Made by a program: the position numbers and the translations under genes. Positions 32,690 to 42,432 of a stretch of 64,000 bases of DNA are shown one piece after another. The number at the start of each line of letters is the position of its first letter. Within the stretch, counting starts at the first letter, position 1. Origin of the DNA: Salinisphaera dokdonensis (GTDB taxonomy: Bacteria; Pseudomonadota; Gammaproteobacteria; Nevskiales; Salinisphaeraceae); contig NZ_APND01000001.1 in NCBI RefSeq assembly GCF_040361215.1, positions 496,001 to 560,000 of the forward strand. Reading direction: 5' to 3'. The notes under the pieces were generated by a model. The model searched no databases. It was given only the letters and a program-made list of their open reading frames with translations, and was not told where the DNA came from.

Positions 32690-33988
32690 TCAAAGCGACT
32701 CCAGAAAGCGCACCAGGGCGCGCTTGTCCGCAACGGGCAAGTCATTGAACTGTGATCGCGTACCGGCCGCCTCGCCGCCGTGCAGTTCAATCGCCCGGAC
32801 GAAGTCGCGCCCCGCCCGGCCATCGTGCATCAACGGTTTGGCCATGCCACCGATACCCCACAGCGGTGTCGTTCGCCATTCGCGACTCGTACCCAGCCCC
32901 TCAGGCGCACCGTCGGCAAGGGCCTCGCCCATGTCGTGCAGCAGCAGGTCCGAATAGAGCGGCACGTCGCGATACGACAAGGCAGCGACGGTATTGCCGT
33001 CGGTCTCGAGCGTGGGGGTATGACAGCTGGCGCAGCCAATATCCGAAAAAACGGTTTCGCCGCGTTCCACCGCAGGCGTTATCGGGCCACGCGGTGGTGG
33101 TGCCAGAAAACGCATGTAGTCGACGACCTCGCGGACCTCCGCCAGCGATACCGCTGTACCACTGAACGGCGTGCAGTCGCGGGGCGCGAATGTACCCTGC
33201 GGCCGCACTGGCAGGAAGAACAGCGGGTGCGGCGTGGCGATCCCCATTTCGGTGCGGTAGGCGCCTTGCGTGAAGCTCGGGATGTCGGCGACGAAGCCGC
33301 GCGCGCCAAACCGCCCCACTAGCCGGCCCAGACTGCCGAGATCATTGATACCGCCCGGGAAAAGCAGGCCGGCGCGGCCCGTGACGCTCGGATCCGCGCC
33401 GCGGCCGTTCACATCCGGATGGCGATCGGCCGACGCATAGCCGTTCTCGATCAGCGTCGAATCCGGGATCGCTTCGATCAGCCCGAGCCCGAATAACGGC
33501 GGCGTGACCCGCACGGTTTTCGCCAATGTGCTCTCGGGCGCGGTTTCGGGCGCCACGTCACAGCCGGGCACCTGGTCGGGAAACTCGTCCGCGACCGAGC
33601 GGCTCTGGATATGCGGACTGCCGCTCGCCTGGGTGACCAACCCGGCAGCGAAGTTCAGCGACAGCGGCGTGCGGAATCGGGTGATCGTGATCGTATCGTG
33701 AGCCCCGCCGGTGGCCGGCTGGGCGTGACACTCGGCACAGCTCTGAGCATTGAATACGGCACCGAGGCCGGTACGCGGCGTGAACACGCGCTCGAACGCC
33801 GCCTTGCCTGCCTGAAACCGGGCCCGCTGTTCGTCGGTCAGGTCCGGCAAGGGGGCACCGAAGCCTTCCCGCGTCTGCGGCGGGCTGGTTCGCGGCACGG
33901 GCTCGGCCTCGGACCACGCGGTCTGGCTGGCAGATATCAATAGAACGACGAGCGCGGACGACGCCGCAAACCAGCGAAAGAGTGGCAT
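32690..33988 (-). CDS. Diheme oxidoreductase, DUF1111 family
   Basis: A 432-residue secreted c-type cytochrome. The signal peptide is MPLFRWFAASSALVVLLISASQTAWS. Two haem-attachment motifs are visible, CAECH near residue 84 and CASCH near residue 320, with a peroxidase-like layout (GLIEAIPDSTLIENGYAS, GRAGLLFPGGINDLGSLGRLVGRFG, LLLHDMGEALADG). This matches DUF1111 diheme oxidoreductases, which are distantly related to MauG and bacterial cytochrome c peroxidases. The role in this host is unknown. The ATG at 33988 starts the signal peptide; the ribosome site is weak. Confidence 0.88.
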   Translation of the reverse strand: MPLFRWFAASSALVVLLISASQTAWSEAEPVPRTSPPQTREGFGAPLPDLTDEQRARFQAGKAAFERVFTPRTGLGAVFNAQSCAECHAQPATGGAHDTITITRFRTPLSLNFAAGLVTQASGSPHIQSRSVADEFPDQVPGCDVAPETAPESTLAKTVRVTPPLFGLGLIEAIPDSTLIENGYASADRHPDVNGRGADPSVTGRAGLLFPGGINDLGSLGRLVGRFGARGFVADIPSFTQGAYRTEMGIATPHPLFFLPVRPQGTFAPRDCTPFSGTAVSLAEVREVVDYMRFLAPPPRGPITPAVERGETVFSDIGCASCHTPTLETDGNTVAALSYRDVPLYSDLLLHDMGEALADGAPEGLGTSREWRTTPLWGIGGMAKPLMHDGRAGRDFVRAIELHGGEAAGTRSQFNDLPVADKRALVRFLESL

Positions 33989-34400
33989 GGCGGTTAACTG
34001 ACCGATTGGTTTATTAAAGCAATAGCACGACCGCACCGCAGCAATCAAAACGCCGCGAGCCACTCGCCCGTCATCGGTTCTCCAGGGATTCCAAGGGTTC
34101 CCGCCGCCCGTCATCTGCCCGCCATCGCCGAATAAACGCAGTGCGGCGGCAGATTTTCAAATAGTTCGCGGCGACCGGCGAATTCGTTCGCGAAATGCCA
34201 TTTCAATAAAACTTTCTAAGGTTCCTCACCCGATCGCCGATAACACCTTGAAATATAAATCGGGTTCCAGACTCGACAGGCACGAATCACAGCCCCATCG
34301 CTCGGCATAGCCAGTCCGTGGCCTTCCGGCTCGCCGAGCAGGCGCCATGCCTGAGCGCTGAGCCGGCGACCGACAACAAACCAAGCACCCGACAACCGAA
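33989..34400. other. Divergent intergenic region with hairpins
   Basis: About 410 bp, less GC-rich in the middle (34140-34270), between the diheme oxidase gene and the second GGDEF gene. An imperfect dyad centred near 34013 (TGACC..GGTTTA) lies beside the oxidase start. Near the GGDEF gene, GCTCGGC (34300-34306) pairs with GCCGAGC (34333-34339) around an inner GCCA/TGGC stem, giving a second hairpin-rich leader before a GGDEF gene. No ORF is convincing. Confidence 0.4.
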
Positions 34401-35177
34401 ATGCCCAGCGACCCCTACGATCGCGCCTGCGTGTACCGCGCCTGCCCCGGCCGCCTACGTCAGTTCGTCCGGCGCATGGGCGTCTGGCGCGGGGTTCTTC
34501 TGTTCACGACCGCAAGCACGCTGATCGCGTTCGCAATCACCGGCATGGCGATGGAAATCGCCGGGCACGAACACCGGCCGCTGGGCTATATCATCGCGTT
34601 CACCTGTTCCGTGAGCATCATGCCGGCCATGGTCGCCGGCCTGCTGTCACTGATTCGCCGGCTCGATGAAACCGAGAACGAACTCTATCGGCTCGCGCGT
34701 ACCGACGAGCTCACTGATCTGCCGAACCGCCGCGCACTGATGGAGGCCGCCGCGGAGCACGTCGCGGACGCCCGGCCGGTCGCCTTGTTGTTCATCGATA
34801 TCGACCATTTCAAGCGGGTTAACGACACCTACGGCCACCAGACCGGCGACGAGATCCTGCGCCAGGTCACTCGGGCGCTGGCGAGCCAGCTGGGCGACGA
34901 CGATCTGCTCTGCCGCTACGGCGGCGAGGAATTCGCGGTCTTGATACGGGGTAGCGATGCGGCCCGCCCGCGCGCGCTTGCGGAGCAGATCCGTCGCTAC
35001 GTCGAGCGAACCTCCATCGATGCGGGCGCAGCCAAATCGCTGCACGTCACCATCAGCATCGGGGTGGCCTGCGCGCCGGATGCGCGCGACGCCGGCATCT
35101 ATCAGCTGATAGACCAGGCTGACCGAGCGCTCTATCTCGCCAAGCACGAAGGCCGGAACCGCATCCGCGCCGCCTGA
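34401..35177 (+). CDS. Membrane GGDEF protein (diguanylate cyclase)
   Basis: A 258-residue protein. Two membrane helices (GVLLFTTASTLIAFAITGMAM and YIIAFTCSVSIMPAMVAGLLSLI) lead straight into a GGDEF domain by a short coiled coil. The domain has DELTDLPNRRAL, LFIDIDHFKRVNDTYGH and GGEEF, an active-site variant that is normally catalytic. The inhibitory RxxD site is absent (GDDD instead), unlike the cyclase at 7400. It should synthesise c-di-GMP; the short membrane part may serve for dimerisation or sensing. An internal ATG at 34476 is an alternative start. Confidence 0.9.
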   Translation: MPSDPYDRACVYRACPGRLRQFVRRMGVWRGVLLFTTASTLIAFAITGMAMEIAGHEHRPLGYIIAFTCSVSIMPAMVAGLLSLIRRLDETENELYRLARTDELTDLPNRRALMEAAAEHVADARPVALLFIDIDHFKRVNDTYGHQTGDEILRQVTRALASQLGDDDLLCRYGGEEFAVLIRGSDAARPRALAEQIRRYVERTSIDAGAAKSLHVTISIGVACAPDARDAGIYQLIDQADRALYLAKHEGRNRIRAA

Positions 35178-35431
35178 GCACTTTTACCGCCATCACGCGC
35201 GGCCGGGGTGCTCGAAATGGCTTAACGAATCCTTCTACATGCCCGTGTGCCGCCGTCCCGGCGAACGACCGATGGCACACACAGTATTTGTACCTAGGCT
35301 GGTATAGGGCGATAGTTCCTTTATCAGGCGGGGTACCCACGCACACTACGGCGCGATGCGACACCTGACGCATCGCCGCCATGGCGCTGTGCCGTCGTTC
35401 CGCCGGCCATCCAAGGGAGACGCTCGAAAAC

Positions 35432-37429
35432 ATGTCGCAAACCAAGGAAATCCAGCCGGGCATCAATCCGCCGGTGTTCTACCCCGCAGTGATTCTCATC
35501 GGGTTGCTGGTGGTCTTCGGCGCCATCTTCCCGGACGCAGCCGGCACCTTCTTCTCGGCGATGCAGTCCTGGCTGGTCTCGACCTTCGGCTGGTTCTATC
35601 TTGTTTGCGTGACCGCCTTCCTCGTGTTCGCGATCGCCTTGGCGCTGTCGCGTCACGGGCAGATCAAGCTCGGCCCGGATCATAGCGAACCGGATTTCTC
35701 GTACCCCTCCTGGTTCGCAATGCTGTTCTCGGCCGGCATGGGCATCGGCCTGATGTTCTACGGTGTAGCCGAGCCGGTGCTGCACTACGAGACCCCCTCC
35801 ACGGTCGATCCCGAGACCGCTGCCGCAGCACGCGACGCCATGCGCGACACCATGTTCATGTGGGGTCTGCACGGCTGGGGCGTGTACGCGGTCGTCGGCC
35901 TGTGCCTGGCCTATTTCGGCTTTCGCCAGAACCTGCCGCTGCGTATCAGTTCGGCGTTATACCCCCTGCTCGGCCGGCGCGTGAGCGGACCGATCGGCAA
36001 TACCGTGGACGTGGTCGCGGTGTTCGGCACGCTGTTCGGGGTGGCGGTCTCGCTCGGCTATGGCTCGCAACAGGTCAACTCCGGTTTGAATCTGCTGTTC
36101 GGCGTGCCGGACAGCACCATCGTCCAACTGGGACTGATTGCAATCATTACAGCCATGGCCACGCTGTCCGTGGTGTTGGGTCTGGATGCGGGCATCCGGC
36201 GCCTGTCCGAGTTCAATATCGGTCTGGCCGTGATCCTGCTGCTGTTCGTGGCCATCGCTGGGCCCACGCTATACCTGTGCAACATGCTGGTAGAGAACAT
36301 CAGCTACTACCTGGTGAGCCTGCCGGCCATCTCCATGACCGGTTATCGCTACCTTGGCGGCGAGCAGGAGAACGCCTTCCTGGTGGACTGGAAGCTGTTC
36401 TACTGGGCCTGGTGGGTGTCCTGGTCGCCGTTCGTGGGCATGTTCGTGGCGCGCGTCTCGCGTGGTCGTACCATCCGCGAGTTCGTGCTCGGCGTGCTGC
36501 TGGTGCCGACCTTCGCCACGTTCGTTTGGTTCACGGTGTTCGGCGATACCGCCCTGCACCTGATCATGACCCAGGGCGCGACCGATCTGGTCGGCCAGGT
36601 CAGCGACAACGCCTCGACCGCCCTATTCCACTTCCTGGACTACTTCCCACTCAGCGCCATTTCCTCTTTGCTGGCTACCGTGCTGGTCATAACGTTCTTC
36701 GTGACGTCTTCGGATTCCGGCTCGCTGGTCATCGACATCCTTACCGCCAAGAGCGGCGCCGAGCCGCCCGTGTGGCAGCGCGTTTTCTGGGCCGTGCTGG
36801 AAGGTATCGTCGCCTCTGTGCTGTTGCTGGCCGGCGGCATGGGTGCACTGCGCTCCGCCACACTGGCCTCGGCGCTGCCTTTCTGCGTGATCATCCTCGT
36901 GATGATGTACTGCCTGTATCGTTCGCTGCGCGTGGAAGCCATCAAACAGGATACGTTGCGTTATCCCGTCGGCGTGCCCGCGACGCTGGGCGAAGGCCGA
37001 AACTGGAAAACACGACTGGACTCCCTCGTCAGCTCGCCCAAGTCTGACCATGTGCAGGAATTCCTGAATCGCGTTGCAGAACCGGCCCTGCGCGAAGTCG
37101 CAGCCCACTTCGAAGCGCGTTCCATGTCCACGCAGCTGCGTATCGAGGAAGGCCGTGTCCGGCTGGAAGTGGACCACGGCGCCGAGGTGGACTTCGTTTA
37201 CGGCATCCGTGCCCGCCGCTTCGTGCCGCCGGCCTTCGCCCTGTCGGGCATGAGCAGTCGTGCCCACAAGGGCGACGACAGTCACTACCGCGCCGAGATC
37301 TATCTGCGCGAAGGTGGCCAGCGCTACAACGTGATCAGCTACAGCCATCAGCAATTGATCGCGGACGTGCTCGACCAGTACGAAAACCACCTGCACTTCT
37401 TGTACATATTGCGTTCGCAGGAAGGCTAG
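35432..37429 (+). CDS. betT: BCCT family transporter, BetT-like (choline uptake)
   Basis: A 665-residue protein with 12 membrane helices and the BCCT core GMGIGLMFYGVAEP, FYWAWWVSWSPFVGMFVARVSRGRTIREF and FVTSSDSGSLVIDIL. The roughly 150-residue hydrophilic C-terminal domain (FLNRVAEPALREVAAHFEARS to HLHFLYILRSQEG) is diagnostic of BetT-type choline transporters, where it senses osmolarity. It imports choline or a related quaternary amine, a glycine-betaine precursor, by ion coupling. No betABI genes lie nearby. The ATG at 35432 is preceded by AAGGGAG at a rather long spacing; a frame open from 35381 is less likely. Confidence 0.88.
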   Translation: MSQTKEIQPGINPPVFYPAVILIGLLVVFGAIFPDAAGTFFSAMQSWLVSTFGWFYLVCVTAFLVFAIALALSRHGQIKLGPDHSEPDFSYPSWFAMLFSAGMGIGLMFYGVAEPVLHYETPSTVDPETAAAARDAMRDTMFMWGLHGWGVYAVVGLCLAYFGFRQNLPLRISSALYPLLGRRVSGPIGNTVDVVAVFGTLFGVAVSLGYGSQQVNSGLNLLFGVPDSTIVQLGLIAIITAMATLSVVLGLDAGIRRLSEFNIGLAVILLLFVAIAGPTLYLCNMLVENISYYLVSLPAISMTGYRYLGGEQENAFLVDWKLFYWAWWVSWSPFVGMFVARVSRGRTIREFVLGVLLVPTFATFVWFTVFGDTALHLIMTQGATDLVGQVSDNASTALFHFLDYFPLSAISSLLATVLVITFFVTSSDSGSLVIDILTAKSGAEPPVWQRVFWAVLEGIVASVLLLAGGMGALRSATLASALPFCVIILVMMYCLYRSLRVEAIKQDTLRYPVGVPATLGEGRNWKTRLDSLVSSPKSDHVQEFLNRVAEPALREVAAHFEARSMSTQLRIEEGRVRLEVDHGAEVDFVYGIRARRFVPPAFALSGMSSRAHKGDDSHYRAEIYLREGGQRYNVISYSHQQLIADVLDQYENHLHFLYILRSQEG

Positions 37430-37547
37430 CCGGCACACGACCGTCGTCGCCACGCGCGGCGGCGGTCGACTCTCGCTTGGCCAAAAGTTCTAAAAGCGGC
37501 AAGGTCAATCAGGCGGATCAAGCCACGCCTGCAGTGCTGAAGCGCCC

Positions 37548-38174
37548 ATGCCCGAAGATCTGATCACCGTATTGGCAACGCTTGGCCTCTATGCCGGGCT
37601 CGTCGTCAGCCCCGGGCCGGGTTTCGCCCTGGTTTCGCGCCTGGCGCTGTCGGGCGCGCGGGCCGAGGCCTTCACTTGCACACTCGGGTTCGCGGTCGGC
37701 GCGACCTTCTACGCCGTGCTATCCATGACCGGACTGGCGCTGATGATCCAGCGCATGGGCAGCCTAGTCGACCTGATCCAGATTGCCGGAGGCTGTTATC
37801 TGGTCTGGTTTGGTCTTTGTGCCTGGGGCAACAAGCCCGCGCCGGAGGCCGAGCGTCCGACACACACGACCAACAAAGCGTGGCGCGGCTTTCGCACCGG
37901 CCTGCTCGTCGATCTTTCCAACCCTAAAGGGATCGCCTTCTTTGTCAGTCTCTATGCGGTCGCAATACCCGCGGATACAGCCCTCTGGGCAAAGACGGCC
38001 ATCGTCGCCGGCGGTTTCGTCCTGGAGCTTGGCTGGTACAACATGGCCGCGGCGACACTCGCGACTCCACCGGCACAGCGTGTTTACCGGCGTTTTGCGG
38101 GCGTGATCGAACGCTGCATCGGCACCGTGCTGGCTGCGTTCGGGCTGCGCTTGATTGCCGAAAAAACGCTCTGA
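37548..38174 (+). CDS. LysE family amino-acid exporter
   Basis: A 208-residue inner-membrane protein with about six helices. The LysE/RhtB signature appears at the start (LYAGLVVSPGPGFALVSRLALSGARAEAF) and in the middle (GGCYLVWFGLCAWG, GFRTGLLVDLSNPKGIAFFVSLYA). It should export amino acids or homoserine lactone-like molecules. It follows the BetT-like gene by about 120 bp on the same strand. Confidence 0.9.
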   Translation: MPEDLITVLATLGLYAGLVVSPGPGFALVSRLALSGARAEAFTCTLGFAVGATFYAVLSMTGLALMIQRMGSLVDLIQIAGGCYLVWFGLCAWGNKPAPEAERPTHTTNKAWRGFRTGLLVDLSNPKGIAFFVSLYAVAIPADTALWAKTAIVAGGFVLELGWYNMAAATLATPPAQRVYRRFAGVIERCIGTVLAAFGLRLIAEKTL

Positions 38175-38222
38175 CGCGGGAACGCTAGAGCCCCGTAGAC
38201 AATCCAATCTTGCCGAAAGCGA

Positions 38223-38540
38223 TCAGTTACCGGCACGCGTATCCGCGTGTTCTGCCTGGGTGGCTTCAAATCGCTGCTTTTGTTCCGTGCTGGCTTCATC
38301 CTGGTAGCGATCCTTCCATTCCGCGTACGGCATCCCGTAGATATGTTCACGCGCCTGATCGTAATCCATGGCTTCTCCGCGCAACTCGGCTTCGGCGCGG
38401 TACCACTTGGCCAGGCAGTTACGACAAAAACCCGCTAGGTTCATCAGGTCGATGTTCTGGACGTCGGTACGAGTCTGCAGATGATTGATCAAGCCGCGAA
38501 ACGCGGCGGCTTCGGCTTCGACACGGGTCTGTTCGTCCAT
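38223..38540 (-). CDS. DUF1244 family protein
   Basis: A 105-residue cytoplasmic protein. The stretch AAAFRGLINHLQTRTDVQNIDLMNLAGFCRNCLAKWYRAEAE and the following YDQAREHIYGMPYAEWKDRYQ are the whole DUF1244 domain, including its CxxC pair. Structural members are small helical proteins of unknown role. The ATG at 38540 is chosen with GGAG five bases upstream; a GTG at 38546 overlaps that site. The C-terminal 20 residues are extra relative to the usual length. Confidence 0.88.
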   Translation of the reverse strand: MDEQTRVEAEAAAFRGLINHLQTRTDVQNIDLMNLAGFCRNCLAKWYRAEAELRGEAMDYDQAREHIYGMPYAEWKDRYQDEASTEQKQRFEATQAEHADTRAGN

Positions 38541-38814
38541 ATGCACTCCGGTCTTGAACGGTAGGAATAACGATTAGAGCGCGATTCTGACAGTTCGTGC
38601 GGGGCATCTGCCCTAGAACCGGTGCCTCGGGCGCGCCGCAGGCTCCATCTCGCGTAAGGACCTCGTTCGACGCGAGACATCGTCCTAACGGAATATCCAT
38701 GCAAACGACGTGTTCGCTACAGGCCCTGACGGTTTGTTCTCGTACCGCATCGGATTGATCGGGCGGCGCGGCATGCGAGACTCGGCCAAAGTTCGCTTAC
38801 GTAACCGACGGCCC

Positions 38815-39846
<1,032 letters not shown>

Positions 39847-40244
39847 TCGATAATCCTCGATACCAAAAATGAAATAACAGCTTGCCCAAATACCACCACA
39901 AGGGGCTGAAACTCGTAAGCGAACACCGTGATTTCGGCAGTAGATCGTACGGATTCCAGTCCCTTCGACACCCGAGTGTTTCGGTAGGTTGGCCATGGCG
40001 TTACAAGACATTCGGCTCTTGCGTAAAGCACACCAATGCCTGCGCGCCACAACTGATTTTGCCCGCGCTCGATAGAGCGAGCACGCGCTTCGAATACGCT
40101 GCCGCGCGGCACCGGCCGGTTTTGACACCAGACCTCCGGGCCCATACGCTCTTTCAGCGAATACCCGCGATTACTGCATCTTGAGCCCATGCTCGCTCGC
40201 GTGAGGATCGGTGCCGGCGGGCCCATCAAGCTACGGGGAAGCGT
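39847..40244. other. Intergenic region upstream of the second BCCT gene
   Basis: About 400 bp with no supported gene. It holds a good sigma-70-type promoter (annotated separately) about 90 bp before the BCCT start. The rest shows no repeat or motif I can name. Confidence 0.45.
40122..40150 (+). promoter_or_regulatory. Sigma-70-type promoter of the second BCCT gene
   Basis: A perfect -35 box TTGACA (40122-40127), a 17-bp spacer and TACGCT (40145-40150) as a weaker -10 box, about 94 bp upstream of the start codon. Confidence 0.5.
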
Positions 40245-41861
40245 ATGAATACGAGTGAACGGGTCGACGAACTCGAAGAACGCTATGATTTCGATTACGA
40301 AATCGGCGAAGACAATATCCACCCGCTCGGGCTGGATCTGCATAACCCGGTGTTCATCTGGAGCTCCGTGCTCATTCTGGTGTTCGTCATCGGCTCCATG
40401 CTGTTCCCCGAAGTCTCGAAGACCGGCCTGGCCGGCGCACGTGACTGGGTGATCAACAGCTTCGACTGGCTGTTCCTGGTATCCGGCAACATTTTCGTGA
40501 TTTTCTGCCTGGCACTGATCGTGTTGCCATACGGTCGCGTCCGCCTTGGCGGTCAGGACGCCAAGCCCGATTTCTCGCTCATGTCGTGGTTCGCGATGCT
40601 GTTCGCAGCCGGCATGGGCATCGGGCTCATGTTCTGGAGTGTGGCCGAGCCGGTGGGTTACTTCACCGAATGGGCCGGCACGCCGCTTAACGTCCCCGGC
40701 GGCGATGAAGCCTCCAAGACCGCAGCGATGGGCGCCGTGATGTATCACTGGGCGCTGCATCCCTGGGCGATCTACGGCGTGGTCGCACTATCGCTGGCGT
40801 TCTTTGCCTATAACAAGGGCATGCCGCTGTCGATCCGCTCGACGTTCTACCCGCTGTTCGGCGAACGCGTCTGGGGCACGCTCGGCAACGTGATCGATAC
40901 GCTTGCCGTGCTCGCGACCATCTTCGGCCTGGCGACCTCGCTCGGCTTCGGTGCACAGCAGGCCGCGGGCGGCATCGAGTTCCTGTTCGGTGTCCCGGCC
41001 AACCTGCCGCTCGAGATCGGCATCATCGCCGGCGTGACCGCGGTTGCGCTCGTCTCGGTGCTGCGTGGCATCGACGGCGGCGTGAAGCTGCTCAGTAACA
41101 TCAACATGGGCCTGGCAGGCATCCTGCTGCTGTTCGTCATTGTCGCCGGGTCGATCGTGGCCTTCGCGGGCAACCTGCTGACGACCTACACCGGCTATTT
41201 CGAATACCTGCTGCCGCTGAGCAACCCGGTCGGCCGTGAAGACCAGAGCTTCTACCACTCCTGGACCATCTTCTACTGGGCATGGTGGATTTCCTGGTCG
41301 CCGTTCGTGGGCATGTTCATCGCACGTGTTTCGCGTGGTCGTACCGTGCGTGAATTCCTCACCGCGGTGCTGATCGTGCCGACGGTCGTGACCGGCATCT
41401 GGATGAGCGCTTTTGGCGGCGTCGGCGTCGACCAGGCGCTCAACGGCGTCGGCTCGCTGGCCGGCGGTATTCAGGACTCGTCGCTGACGCTGTTCCGCAT
41501 GTTGGACAACATGCCACTGACCAGCGTCACGTCCTTCCTGGCGATCGTTCTGGTGCTGGTGTTCTTCATCACCTCGTCCGATTCCGGCTCGCTGGTGATC
41601 GACACCATCACCGCGGGCGGCAAGACCGAAGCCCCCGCCGCGCAGCGTGTGTTCTGGTGTGCGGCCGAAGGCCTCATTGCCGCTGCACTGTTGGTGGTTG
41701 GTGGCGCCGACGCATTGTCGGCCCTGCAGGCGGCATCCGTCACAACCGGGCTGCCGTTTACCTTCGTCCTGCTGCTCATGTGCTATTCCCTGCTCAAGGG
41801 CATTCAGCACGAGCACAAGCTGCTGACGCTGCTGGAGAAGAAGCAGGCAGGGGCGACTTAA
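40245..41861 (+). CDS. BCCT family betaine/carnitine/choline transporter
   Basis: A 538-residue transporter with 12 helices and the BCCT core GMGIGLMFWSVAEPVGYF, FYWAWWISWSPFVGMFIARVSRGRTVREF and FITSSDSGSLVIDTI. Unlike the BetT-like protein at 35432 it lacks a long C-terminal domain and has only a short basic tail, so it is closer to BetP/OpuD-type glycine-betaine carriers. It should take up a compatible solute by Na+ or H+ coupling. Its acidic N-terminus (DELEERYDFDYEIGEDN) is typical of salt-adapted members. A perfect terminator follows. Confidence 0.9.
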   Translation: MNTSERVDELEERYDFDYEIGEDNIHPLGLDLHNPVFIWSSVLILVFVIGSMLFPEVSKTGLAGARDWVINSFDWLFLVSGNIFVIFCLALIVLPYGRVRLGGQDAKPDFSLMSWFAMLFAAGMGIGLMFWSVAEPVGYFTEWAGTPLNVPGGDEASKTAAMGAVMYHWALHPWAIYGVVALSLAFFAYNKGMPLSIRSTFYPLFGERVWGTLGNVIDTLAVLATIFGLATSLGFGAQQAAGGIEFLFGVPANLPLEIGIIAGVTAVALVSVLRGIDGGVKLLSNINMGLAGILLLFVIVAGSIVAFAGNLLTTYTGYFEYLLPLSNPVGREDQSFYHSWTIFYWAWWISWSPFVGMFIARVSRGRTVREFLTAVLIVPTVVTGIWMSAFGGVGVDQALNGVGSLAGGIQDSSLTLFRMLDNMPLTSVTSFLAIVLVLVFFITSSDSGSLVIDTITAGGKTEAPAAQRVFWCAAEGLIAAALLVVGGADALSALQAASVTTGLPFTFVLLLMCYSLLKGIQHEHKLLTLLEKKQAGAT

Positions 41862-41890
41862 ATCGTCCAAGACAACTTGGCGTAAAAACG

Positions 41891-41923
41891 AAACGGGGCA
41901 GGTGTAACTCACCTGCCCCGTTT
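41891..41923 (+). terminator. Rho-independent terminator of the second BCCT gene
   Basis: A perfect 14-bp stem, AAACGGGGCAGGTG (41891-41904) and CACCTGCCCCGTTT (41910-41923), closes a TAACT loop and is followed by a short T-run. It lies 30 bp after the stop codon. Because it is flanked by an A-run too, it may work in both directions. Confidence 0.88.
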
Positions 41924-42432
41924 TACGTTTACTCCGTGGCGAGAAGCGCCCGCCACGAAAATCAATCGGCTGCAGAATCGCCGTTGTCACGGACGACGAG
42001 GTTTAAATACGTCGCACCTTTTCGTCCCTGCTCCTTTCAGTGAACAATCGCTCGACGATGGTTTTGCCAGCGAACGGGCCTCCCACTTTGAGCGGCGCGA
42101 AGAATGCAAGCGCACGATGCGCGCTCACATCTCCGGACACCAACTCAATACGTCACCACGGCTGACTTGATTGCGGCGACCATGGTGCTCTGCGATTCAA
42201 CGTCCGCAGTTTCGCGCCATCAAGAACTTCTCTGACGAGATCGCCGGATACGCTGCCAGATCGAAAAACTTCGACCTAAGACACTTACCTCGGAAACTCT
42301 TGCCACCGCCCCGTGGACGACGGGACCGAAAAGGTCCTGCGGAGCAACGCCGCCAACAGCTCAAGAATCGAGTCTCGCGTTCTACTCCGGCAGCCGGAAA
42401 GCACAACGCAAGACCCGATTTTCCATTTCCGT
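41924..42432. other. Intergenic region, possible decayed coding sequence
   Basis: About 510 bp between convergent genes. A plus-strand frame from 42171 reads RPQFRAIKNFSDEIAGYAARSKNFDLRH with mostly GC-ending codons, then degenerates and runs into the antisense of the DUF6351 gene. It may be chance or a gene remnant; nothing else is recognisable. Confidence 0.3.

Noticed and set aside
34005..34028. Imperfect inverted repeat near the diheme oxidase start
   Set aside because: Only 8 of 12 positions pair, and it has no second copy; too weak to call an operator.
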